In this document: positions 24,530 to 31,054 of the stretch, one piece after another | How the letters are laid out: every line of letters starts with the position of its first letter | Position numbering within the stretch: position 1 is the first letter of the stretch | Assembly (NCBI GenBank): GCA_964419225.1 | Contig: CAYQPF010000046.1 | Span: forward strand, 1 to 31,054 | Direction of reading: 5' to 3' | Source: CAYQPF01 sp964419225 | Lineage (GTDB): Bacteria; Cloacimonadota; Cloacimonadia; Cloacimonadales; CAYQPF01 | DNA: 31,054 bases | Program-made: the position numbers and the translations under genes | Notes under the pieces: generated by a model | Databases searched by the model: none | The model's input: only the letters and a program-made list of their open reading frames with translations | What the model was told of the DNA's origin: nothing

Positions 24530-25294
24530 CTAAAAACTCATTCCAGGCCAGAGCAGTTCCCTTTTATTAGCTTTAATAAAGGGATTATCATCAGTTTTAA
24601 GATCTTCTGTTTTTCTATTAGCCTCATTGATATGTCTAACAAGCTTCTGCTTAATTTGGGAATTTTCTTTCGTATAGTCTTGTGTGAAATAATTATCTTG
24701 TTTATTGCCTGGAACCCATGAGTCAAATTTTTCAATTTCTGATAAATACTTTTGATATGATACAATCGTGTTTTCATGTGTTGCAGTTTTCCAAAGACTC
24801 TTATATAGTTTATTCCAGGCATCGATTATATAAATTCCATTTGGATATGTTACTAAATATTCTTCATATGCATCAGGTGTGTTTTCCCATTTCATCCACC
24901 ACCAAAAATGACGCTCAGAGATTAGAGGTTGATGATTTTCATTTCCAATGTGTTTGTCTTGATAAGATGTATAAATCTTTTTAGACCAATATTTTTTAAA
25001 AAATTCAGTAATTCTATTAGGTTTTTCTTCTATACGGCAATTATTGTCTAAATCCCAATACACTATTTGATTTACCTGATGTTCTTTAGGATTGTTGCGT
25101 TTAACCCATTCCTGATATAATTTATTCGCGTGTTCGGTACCCCTCATTTCAGAAATTTGCCATTTAGTCTCATCACGAATTACATAGATCAATGGCAAAT
25201 AATATATTCCTATTGCCGTTGTCATTATAATCAAATAAATCAACACAATTTTCTTCATCATTTTCTTGGTCTTTTCTTCAATCTTTATCTGCAT
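24530..25294 (-). pseudogene. Paralogue C, 5' fragment ending at a frameshift
   Basis: From the ATG at 25294 (CTGGAG at 8 nt upstream) the frame gives the basic tail, one transmembrane helix, ISERHFWWWMKWENTPDAYEEYL and the helical repeats, as in A and B. It then leaves the family alignment after DDNPFIKANK and stops at 24530. The shift maps to the run AAAAGGG (plus-strand CCCTTTT, 24559-24565): adding one base restores the reading through GTALAWNEFLEKFPGHY into the 3' fragment. The full gene would be about 640 aa. Confidence 0.75.
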
Positions 25295-25440
25295 TTTGGA
25301 CTCCAGCAAACAACAACTTTTACTGTTTTTATTTGGTACTAATGGGAAAATATTGTCAAGGTAAAACTAATTCCGGAGATTTGAATGGACTTTTTTGTTT
25401 GAGCTTACCTTTTATTTTGCTGAGAAAGGAATATTATGAT
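25295..25440 (-). promoter_or_regulatory. Upstream region of paralogue C (probable cluster promoter)
   Basis: Copy of 21136-21282. Minus-strand TTGACA at 25359-25354, followed by ATATTTTCCCATTAGTACC and the Shine-Dalgarno CTGGAG. Likely drives C and B; the equivalent region drives A. Confidence 0.5.
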
Positions 25441-25470
25441 CGGGATCGTTTTGTTAGGAGAGAAGTAACA

Positions 25471-25507
25471 CAGACTTTCACGGACTTACACGGACGAACA
25501 CGGACAG
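25471..25507. repeat. Decamer tandem array (CGGACTTACA type)
   Basis: Units CAGACTTTCA, CGGACTTACA, CGGACGAACA, CGGACAG in exact 10-bp phase. Relatives at 30955-30982. Confidence 0.65.
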
Positions 25508-25508
25508 G

Positions 25509-25638
25509 GGAAGAGATCTGCAGGTGATGTAATTGAGGTTTTGTTAAAAAGCTTTTGGGAGGCTTTTCTCTCAATAGCCCTGGCCTTCAGGCCAGGGACA
25601 GGATCAATCAAAAACCCCTCTCTTTTCGGTTTCAGCCA
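25509..25638. repeat. Long direct repeat, copy 2 (upstream border of the three-paralogue cluster)
   Basis: Matches 19041-19168 block by block; here the hairpin is perfect (CCCTGGCC-TTCA-GGCCAGGG). The remaining gap 25639-25837 holds degenerate CACGGATG-type repeats around 25722-25757 and nothing else I can name. Confidence 0.75.
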
Positions 25639-25837
25639 CATAATTCCAAATTAAACACTCTTTTGTTTCAACAAGACAGATCAAAGACAGGAGAATAGAT
25701 GCCTGGAGAGAATGTCTGAATCACGGATGCCACTGATTAACGGATGTCACGGATTTTTCGAGAGTGGTATGTATAGATAAGAATTAAGAGATAATAGGAT
25801 TTGTAGTATCCAAAGATGGGCAGTAAAATATTACAGA

Positions 25838-26320
25838 TTAAGGTTGTTTTGCTTTACTATTGTACATATTACTATCAGGCACAAAATCAATTTTTCCCAT
25901 TGATGGGACGACGTAGGAGAAAGTGGTTTTATTGTCTTCAATGGAAATGGCTATAGAACCTAATGAAATGATGTCCATACCGATTAAGATATCAAAGCCG
26001 CTGAAACCATCGCTGGCAATAACAACAATGTCTTTGATTCGAATACCATTGGGAAGATAAAAATCAACAATATATACAGGACATGTCTTTGAGCCATGAA
26101 CGCCATTAACTTCTTTAAAACTAATCGGCATGAGGTTAAGTGAGTAAGCTAATTTCTGAGAAATAACTGAGGATGTAGCTCCAGTATCCCATAGAGCATT
26201 TGCAGAAAACACATTGTCATTAATTGGGCCTGTTGAAGCTGCATAACCAATATTTATAGCTGTAGTAATATTTTTGACAATTTTTGGATAGTCGATTGTA
26301 AAGGCAAAATGACGAATCAA
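25838..26320 (-). CDS. Retropepsin-like aspartyl protease
   Basis: 160 aa from the TTG at 26320, preferred over a TTG at 26332 because GGAG lies 6 nt upstream and the TTG overlaps the upstream stop (TTGA), a typical coupled start. The catalytic motif is ALWDTGATSSVIS (Asp 45, Thr 46, Gly 47), followed by the strand pattern NGVHGSKTCPVYIVDFYLP and the second conserved block DILIGMDIISLG of single-lobe pepsins. Retropepsins act as dimers; no transmembrane or signal sequence is seen, so it is probably cytoplasmic. Such proteases occur in bacteria outside retroelements, and no reverse transcriptase is nearby. It forms a two-gene operon with the small protein at 26317-26550. Substrate unknown. Confidence 0.8.
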   Translation of the reverse strand: MIRHFAFTIDYPKIVKNITTAINIGYAASTGPINDNVFSANALWDTGATSSVISQKLAYSLNLMPISFKEVNGVHGSKTCPVYIVDFYLPNGIRIKDIVVIASDGFSGFDILIGMDIISLGSIAISIEDNKTTFSYVVPSMGKIDFVPDSNMYNSKAKQP

Positions 26321-26550
26321 GCTACACTCCAATTATAAAGAGTGACATGATAAAATTCTTCATCAGTAGTGCAAAATTCAACCAGAAAATCTCCCATTTT
26401 ATATCTTTTGAGTGATTCCCTGATGGCTTCCTCAATAGTATCATATTCAGCGATAATCTGCTCATCCACAATAACAACAAATTTATTAAGATGGGAATCA
26501 ATTATACTTTCTTTATTAGCTTTGAAATATGCATATTCATTTTCTAACAT
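26317..26550 (-). CDS. Small protein paired with the retropepsin-like protease (DUF5678-like?)
   Basis: 77 aa, ATG at 26550 with GGAGG upstream. The sequence YAYFKANKESIIDSHLNKFVVIVDEQIIAEYD followed by IEEAIRES resembles the small 'hold-and-display' alpha/beta proteins annotated DUF5678, where a helix and a VVIV...Q.IAEYDT hairpin recur. The C-terminal part (GDFLVEFCTTDEEFYHVTLYNW) is beta-rich. Its stop overlaps the protease start, so both are made together. It may be a regulator, inhibitor or substrate adaptor of the protease; that is inference. A minus-strand TATAAT (26594-26589) with TTGACA 21 bp upstream (26621-26616) is a possible promoter. Confidence 0.65.
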   Translation of the reverse strand: MLENEYAYFKANKESIIDSHLNKFVVIVDEQIIAEYDTIEEAIRESLKRYKMGDFLVEFCTTDEEFYHVTLYNWSVA

Positions 26551-26872
26551 GGCTCCTCCTGTCAGGATTTTCTATTCCTTTATTTCTGATTATATTTTAA
26601 TAGTATTTATTCCCTTGTCAATGGTTTTATCCTTAACATCTCCATATACCTTCAATCTATGAGCACAAAAAACCGATAATGCTCTAATCTTCTTTATTAA
26701 TAAGGCTTTGCAGGAGAGTTAAAAAAATATTTTATATTTTCTTGACAGGTTGGGTAACTTGTTGTTTTTTAATAATTAATGTTATGCATAGTAATAATTC
26801 AAGAATTTATTGCTATTTCTGTAACTAATTGATATTCAAGTTTTTATATTGTTCTTTAAGGGGTGGGGGGGC
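26551..26872. promoter_or_regulatory. Divergent intergenic region between the protease pair and nrdD
   Basis: Contains the minus-strand promoter-like TTGACA/TATAAT for the small-protein operon and, on the plus strand, TTGACA at 26742-26747 followed by AT-rich sequence (TTTAATAATTAAT) that may serve nrdD. The nrdD ribosome site is an unusual G-rich run, AAGGGG then seven G at 26865-26871, directly before CATG. No NrdR-box or cobalamin riboswitch is visible. Confidence 0.4.
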
Positions 26873-28966
26873 ATGTTTACATTTATTAGAAAGTGCGATG
26901 CACAACTGGAGAAATTCGACTACAAAAAGATTGCCATCGCTATATATCGGGCTTCAGACCAGACTGGGGAATTTGGTGAGGAAGTTGCAGACAAGCTGGC
27001 GATCAGAGTCGTAAATTTAGCACAGCAGATTTTAGCCACAGATATACCGACTGTGGAGGATATTCAGGACATAGTTGAGGATGTCTTAATTGCCTCAACT
27101 TACCGCAAGACAGCCAAAGCTTATATCATTTACCGTGATCAGCATGCCAAGATGCGTGAAATCGCCAATAAAGCCGGTGTGAATCTCATTGATCAGTATC
27201 TGGAGAAGTTGGACTGGATGGTCAAAGAAAACAGCAATATGGCCTATTCTTTACAGGGTTTGAACAATTATATCGCCTCAGAAGTGAGTAAGACTTACTG
27301 GCTGAACAAGATCTATCCGCCTCATATCAAAGAAGCACATTTGGAAGGTGATTATCACATCCATGATCTGGGTTTGATCTCTGTATATTGCGTGGGTTGG
27401 GATTTGATGGATCTTCTAACCATTGGCTTCAAAGGAGCAGAAGGCAAGATTGAAAGCAAACCTGCCAAGCATTTTAGAAGTGCTTTGGGTCAGATAGTCA
27501 ATTTCTTTTATACATTACAGGGAGAGGCAGCCGGAGCACAGGCTTTCTCAAATTTTGATACATTATTGGCGCCTTTTATCAGATACGACAACTTAGCTTA
27601 TGGAGAAGTAAAACAGGCAATACAAGAATTTATTTTTAATATTAATGTACCGACAAGAGTAGGATTTCAGACACCTTTCACCAATATTACCCTGGATTTG
27701 AATCCGCCTTCCATGTATAAGGACACACCTGTGATCATCGGAGGAGTACCTCAGAATGAAACTTATGGAGAATTCCAGGCGGAGATGGATATCATCAATA
27801 AGGCTTTTCTGGAAGTCATGACTGAAGGCGATGCCAAGGGCAGAGTCTTTACTTTCCCTATTCCGACTTATAATATTACCAAAGATTTCGACTGGCATAA
27901 TCCCAACTTGAATTACTTATGGGAAGCCACTGCCAAATATGGGATTCCTTATTTTTCCAATTTCATCAATTCAGAAATGAATCCCGAAGATGCCCGTTCC
28001 ATGTGCTGCAGACTGCGTCTGGATACCAGAAAGCTGGAAGCAAGAGGCGGTGGGCTGTTTGGGGCTAATCCTCTGACAGGCTCGATCGGGGTTGTTACGA
28101 TCAATATGCCCAGATTAGGATATTCCGCTAAGGATGAGCCAGACTTTTTTGAGAAGCTGGAAGGCTTGATGCAGAAGGCGAAGAAGAGTCTGGAAATCAA
28201 GCGGAAAATGCTGGAAGTCTATACAGAGAATGGCTTGTATCCATATACTAAATATTATTTAGTCAAAGTGAAGGAACGTTTCAATCAGTATTGGAAGAAC
28301 CATTTTTCCACAATCGGTTTAGTGGGTATGAACGAAGCCTGTGTCAATCTATTAGGCTTTGATATCGGATCGGAAGAAGGAAATGATTTTGCTTTGAGAG
28401 TAATGGATTTCATGAGACAGAAGTTGATTGAATTCCAGGAAGAGACAGGCAATAACTACAATTTGGAAGCTACACCGGCAGAGGGGACATCTTACCGTCT
28501 GGCCAAGATAGACAAGAAGAAATTCCCTACGATCATCGTAGCCAATGAAAATGCCTACAGAGCCGGAGCAGAACCGTTCTACACCAATTCCACCCAACTT
28601 CCTGTTAATTATACAGACGATATTTTCGAACTTCTGGATAAGCAGGATGTTTTGCAAACCAAATATACAGGCGGAACGGTACAGCATATTTATGGCGGAG
28701 AAAGGATCAGCGACTTTATGGGATTGAAGAATCTCATAGATAAGATCTGCCGTAATTATCATCTGCCTTATTTTACTTTTACTCCGACTTTCAGTATTTG
28801 TACCAATCATGGCTATATCAATGGCGAGCATAAAAACTGCCCTGTCTGTCAGACAGAATGTGAAATTTATTCCAGAGTGACAGGTTATTTGAGACCTGTA
28901 TCACAGTGGAATGAAGGTAAGCAGGCAGAATTTAAAATGCGGACTAATTTTAAGTTGTCGGAATAA
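26873..28966 (+). CDS. nrdD: Anaerobic (class III) ribonucleoside-triphosphate reductase
   Basis: 697 aa from the ATG at 26873; the alternative TTG at 26849 would add residues encoded by the ribosome site. The N-terminal 95 residues are an ATP-cone (MFTFIRKCDAQLEKFDYKKI), the allosteric site. The glycyl-radical enzyme core follows (YHIHDLG, GYI). Near the C-terminus are the zinc ligands CTNHGY and CPVCQTEC, then RVTGYLRPVSQWNEGK with radical Gly 671. It reduces NTPs to dNTPs under anoxia using formate or thiol as reductant; the radical is installed by the activase encoded 2 bp downstream. Its presence supports strictly anaerobic life. Confidence 0.97.
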   Translation: MFTFIRKCDAQLEKFDYKKIAIAIYRASDQTGEFGEEVADKLAIRVVNLAQQILATDIPTVEDIQDIVEDVLIASTYRKTAKAYIIYRDQHAKMREIANKAGVNLIDQYLEKLDWMVKENSNMAYSLQGLNNYIASEVSKTYWLNKIYPPHIKEAHLEGDYHIHDLGLISVYCVGWDLMDLLTIGFKGAEGKIESKPAKHFRSALGQIVNFFYTLQGEAAGAQAFSNFDTLLAPFIRYDNLAYGEVKQAIQEFIFNINVPTRVGFQTPFTNITLDLNPPSMYKDTPVIIGGVPQNETYGEFQAEMDIINKAFLEVMTEGDAKGRVFTFPIPTYNITKDFDWHNPNLNYLWEATAKYGIPYFSNFINSEMNPEDARSMCCRLRLDTRKLEARGGGLFGANPLTGSIGVVTINMPRLGYSAKDEPDFFEKLEGLMQKAKKSLEIKRKMLEVYTENGLYPYTKYYLVKVKERFNQYWKNHFSTIGLVGMNEACVNLLGFDIGSEEGNDFALRVMDFMRQKLIEFQEETGNNYNLEATPAEGTSYRLAKIDKKKFPTIIVANENAYRAGAEPFYTNSTQLPVNYTDDIFELLDKQDVLQTKYTGGTVQHIYGGERISDFMGLKNLIDKICRNYHLPYFTFTPTFSICTNHGYINGEHKNCPVCQTECEIYSRVTGYLRPVSQWNEGKQAEFKMRTNFKLSE

Positions 28967-28968
28967 AC

Positions 28969-29655
28969 ATGAAAATAGGCGGGTTACAGAAATTCAGTCT
29001 GGTTGATTATCCGGGCAAGATCAGTGCGATCATCTTTACACAGGGGTGCAATTTAAGGTGCCCCTATTGTCACAATCCTGAATTACTGGATCTCAATGCT
29101 GAAAGCAAATTTGACACACAGGAAGTGCTTGATTTCCTGAAAAGCCGGATAGGCAAACTCGATGCTGTCACCGTTACCGGGGGAGAACCAACTTTACAAA
29201 ATGATCTGCCGGCTTTCCTGAAAGAGATAAAGGATATGGGCTTTTTGGTCAAACTGGATACTAACGGGACAAATCCTGAGATGGTGGAGAAGTTGATCAG
29301 ATTTAAGCTGGTGGATTATTTGGCGATGGATATCAAAGCACCTTTGGATAAATATGAAATGATCACTTTCAGGCATTGCCAGCAGGAAGATCTATACAGG
29401 ACTATTGCTTTGATGGAGAATTCAGGGTTGGATTTCGAATTCAGGACTACGGTAGTGGAGTTCATGCATTCCAATGAAGATATTCTGGAGATCAGAAACA
29501 TTTTGAAGCGTGAAGACAGATATTTTATCCAGAAATTTGTGGATATCAAAACGCTGGAAAAAGATATGCCGCATTATCAGGCAATTCCTGATATTGATTA
29601 CAATATCATCAGAGAAAAGTGCCAGGAATATTTTAGAGATTTTGGAATAAGGTAA
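28969..29655 (+). CDS. nrdG: Anaerobic RNR-activating protein, radical SAM
   Basis: 228 aa, starting 2 nt after the nrdD stop. The cluster motif CNLRCPYC gives Cys 27, 31 and 34, the CxxxCxxC that binds the 4Fe-4S cluster and SAM. VTGGEPTLQ follows (about 66-74), typical of the GGE motif. It begins MKIGGLQKFSLVDYPGKI, as in the longer NrdG2-type activases. It installs the glycyl radical in NrdD. Ends before a 350-bp non-coding gap without a visible terminator. Confidence 0.95.
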   Translation: MKIGGLQKFSLVDYPGKISAIIFTQGCNLRCPYCHNPELLDLNAESKFDTQEVLDFLKSRIGKLDAVTVTGGEPTLQNDLPAFLKEIKDMGFLVKLDTNGTNPEMVEKLIRFKLVDYLAMDIKAPLDKYEMITFRHCQQEDLYRTIALMENSGLDFEFRTTVVEFMHSNEDILEIRNILKREDRYFIQKFVDIKTLEKDMPHYQAIPDIDYNIIREKCQEYFRDFGIR

Positions 29656-30002
29656 GATTTTCGTAACTACTCAGTTGCTATTTAGAAATTTTAACCACAA
29701 ATGAGCGAACACAAATGGGCACAAATAAATAGAAGAGACACTTTTCCAAGATTTTTTAACAAGATATACAGGATGAACAGGATTTACGAGTGTTCAGATT
29801 TAGGGGTTAAGGTGGAAATTGCTTATAAATAGACCCGGCATTCATGCCGGGGATTATGATTTAAAACATCTCCCCACCGGCTTTAGCCTAATGTTTACAG
29901 CTGGAAAGGACGTTTTTACAAATTTATCTCACACAGAACAGCAGTGCTGTGTAGGCACAGAAGGACACAGATTTTGGGAATTATGTATAGAGGAGTAAAA
30001 GT
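29656..30002. other. Intergenic repeat region before the deacetylase
   Basis: Degenerate ACAAATG-spaced repeats (29690-29725), ACAGGATGAACAGGATT (about 29769-29785), a hairpin CCCGGCA-TTCA-TGCCGGG (29832-29849, TTCA loop as in the long repeat at 25590), CCGGCTTTAGCC (29878-29889), and CACAG-rich sequence (29931-29970). A ribosome site AGAGGAG lies at 29989-29995. Confidence 0.55.
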
Positions 30003-30956
30003 ATTATCAAGTTATGGGCATTCATAAATAATATTTTTTTAACGTTGTTAATACTGGGGACTTGGTGTTTTTTACAGGCAGAGGCAACCAATTTTGAAGA
30101 GTGTTTTAGACCGTTTTATAATAAAGAAAAGAATTTACGGATCATCACACGTTCATTTGACCTGGATAGTTTGAAGTATTATGTGGTGGCTAATCCCTTC
30201 CGATTGACTTCGCAAGTAGTTGCGAAGGACAGTCTGAGAGTTTATAAATATGCTCCTGTTTCTGTGACAATGAAATCACCCTTGCTGGTTGGAATGAAAC
30301 TTATGAAAAAGGGGAAAGCAGTTTATCCTGTTACCGGATTAACGCATGGGCAAAAAAAAGAATATCCAGGGGTCTTCTTAACAATAGATATATGTCCTAC
30401 TTCCAAGGAAATCAATAAGATCTTCTTTTCCGAATTGGAGAGTCTAAGATTCAGGGATCAGAAACCGATTGAGATAGCAGTCAGTCTGAGTGGAAGATGG
30501 CTGGAAAAGCATTTGGAAGATTTTCAATGGCTTTTGGAAAAGCAGAGGAACAAAGTTTTCAATATCACCTGGATCAATCATTCCTATTCACATCCATATT
30601 TGATTAATGTACCTGCTGACAGTAATTTCTTCAATCTGAAAGATACAGACTGGCAAGAAGATAGTTTTAAAATGGAAGCAGAATTTATCAAATACAATAT
30701 ACCTCCACCCATATATTACAGGTTCCCCGGGCTTGTCTCAAGTAAAAAACTGATGAAAAAAGTAGAGAAATTTAATCTTTTACCAATTGGGACAGATGCC
30801 TGGATCGGCAAAGAGCAGATTCCTATGCCAGGCTCAATTGTACTGGTGCATGGAAACGGTAATGAAATATGGGGTACGAAAGGATTTGTCAGACTTCTGG
30901 CTGAGCATCCGGAGTGGGAGCTGCTGCCTTTGAGAGAGACGATTTCGGAACACTGA
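30003..30956 (+). CDS. Polysaccharide deacetylase (NodB-type), exported, probable AUU start
   Basis: 317 aa if translation starts at ATT 30003, which follows AGAGGAG (29989-29995) by 7 nt and gives a full signal peptide (IIKLWAFINNIFLTLLILGTWCFLQAEA). The next in-frame candidate, TTG at 30045, has no ribosome site and removes the positive N-terminus; the ATG at 30014 is out of frame and stops within six codons. NodB signatures: LTIDICPTS with metal-binding Asp 129, NHSYSHP with His 193 and His 197, and YYRFPG. It removes acetyl groups from N-acetylated envelope polymer (peptidoglycan, polysaccharide or chitin-like), probably in the periplasm; the exact substrate is unknown. The stop lies next to decamer and heptamer repeats. 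Confidence 0.8.
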   Translation: MIKLWAFINNIFLTLLILGTWCFLQAEATNFEECFRPFYNKEKNLRIITRSFDLDSLKYYVVANPFRLTSQVVAKDSLRVYKYAPVSVTMKSPLLVGMKLMKKGKAVYPVTGLTHGQKKEYPGVFLTIDICPTSKEINKIFFSELESLRFRDQKPIEIAVSLSGRWLEKHLEDFQWLLEKQRNKVFNITWINHSYSHPYLINVPADSNFFNLKDTDWQEDSFKMEAEFIKYNIPPPIYYRFPGLVSSKKLMKKVEKFNLLPIGTDAWIGKEQIPMPGSIVLVHGNGNEIWGTKGFVRLLAEHPEWELLPLRETISEH

Positions 30957-31019
30957 CTTACAAGGACTTTCACGGACAGGGGAAGATCAGTGGGCAGAAG
31001 GCAGTAGGCAGGGGGCAGC
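30955..31019. repeat. Decamer then heptamer arrays at the window end
   Basis: GACTTACA, AGGACTTTCA, CGGACAGGGG (30955-30982) in 10-bp phase, then GGGCAGA, AGGCAGT, AGGCAGG, GGGCAGC (30992-31019) in 7-bp phase. CACGGACAGGGGAAG also occurs at 25498. Confidence 0.7.
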
Positions 31020-31054
31020 AGAGAAAGAGAAAGACCTGCGACGTGAGAATCGAC

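Noticed and set aside
24559..24565. Programmed -1 frameshift in paralogue C
   Set aside because: T AAA AGG does not allow tRNA re-pairing after a -1 slip, no downstream stem-loop is evident, and copies A and B have no shift.
25838..26320. Retroelement because of the retropepsin-like gene
   Set aside because: No reverse transcriptase, integrase or terminal repeats nearby; single-lobe bacterial aspartyl proteases are common outside retroelements.
26551..26872. Cobalamin riboswitch or NrdR box before nrdD
   Set aside because: No conserved B12-box or tandem NrdR palindromes visible in this AT-rich stretch.
29832..29849. Terminator for nrdDG
   Set aside because: Good stem CCCGGCA-TTCA-TGCCGGG but no T-tract and 180 bp from the stop; better explained as a hairpin repeat.

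Overview
The window looks like a chromosomal segment of an uncultured, strictly anaerobic, AT-rich Gram-negative bacterium of the FCB group. Candidatus Cloacimonadota is the best guess. The reasons are two secreted proteases with C-terminal 'NPFNP' sorting-type (FlgD-Ig-like / type IX-like) domains, a class III ribonucleotide reductase with its radical-SAM activase, a periplasmic SurA-like foldase, and gene-poor intergenic regions packed with short periodic repeats. The taxonomic call is inference; no rRNA or marker gene is present.

Layout. Positions 1-3234 (minus strand) hold a large secreted caspase-fold (C13/C11/C25-like) protease. It is split by a TG dinucleotide frameshift and runs off the left edge. 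Positions 3235-6150 form a gene desert: an IS21-like relic with inverted 22-bp repeat arrays, then a dense patchwork of 7-, 9- and 11-bp tandem repeats and hairpin repeats. Positions 6151-11599 (plus strand) carry a 4-Cys mini-protein, a ChaN/M1-peptidase fusion and a SurA/PpiC-type isomerase with a C-terminal helical-repeat tail, ending at a strong terminator. After a hairpin cluster, 11963-14848 is an overlapping three-gene operon (solute-binding lipoprotein, PgeF/YfiH-like protein, FapA/DUF342 protein). It is preceded by a promoter and a perfect 20-bp palindrome that covers the Shine-Dalgarno sequence. A GT4 glycosyltransferase (15016-16158) and a secreted M6-type metalloprotease (16281-18845) follow, with a terminator.

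Positions 19219-25294 (minus strand) are the most unusual part: three tandem paralogues of about 630-640 aa with one N-terminal transmembrane helix, helical repeats, a central beta/helical region and a strongly conserved C-terminal domain, of no family I can name. The third copy is broken by a 1-nt frameshift. The cluster is bracketed by a direct repeat of about 130 bp (19041-19168 and 25509-25638), and copies A and C share a near-identical upstream region of about 145 bp. Next come a retropepsin-like protease with a small partner protein (minus strand, 25838-26550), nrdD-nrdG (plus strand, 26873-29655), and a NodB-type polysaccharide deacetylase whose best start codon appears to be AUU (30003-30956).

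Together the genes suggest an anaerobe that invests in envelope biogenesis and protein secretion: foldase, sorting-domain proteases, glycosyltransferase, deacetylase and membrane-anchored unknowns. The best candidate for an undescribed system is the three-paralogue membrane cluster. The best candidate for undescribed sequence biology is the recurring in-register heptamer arrays, which abut genes and sometimes supply their stop codons.
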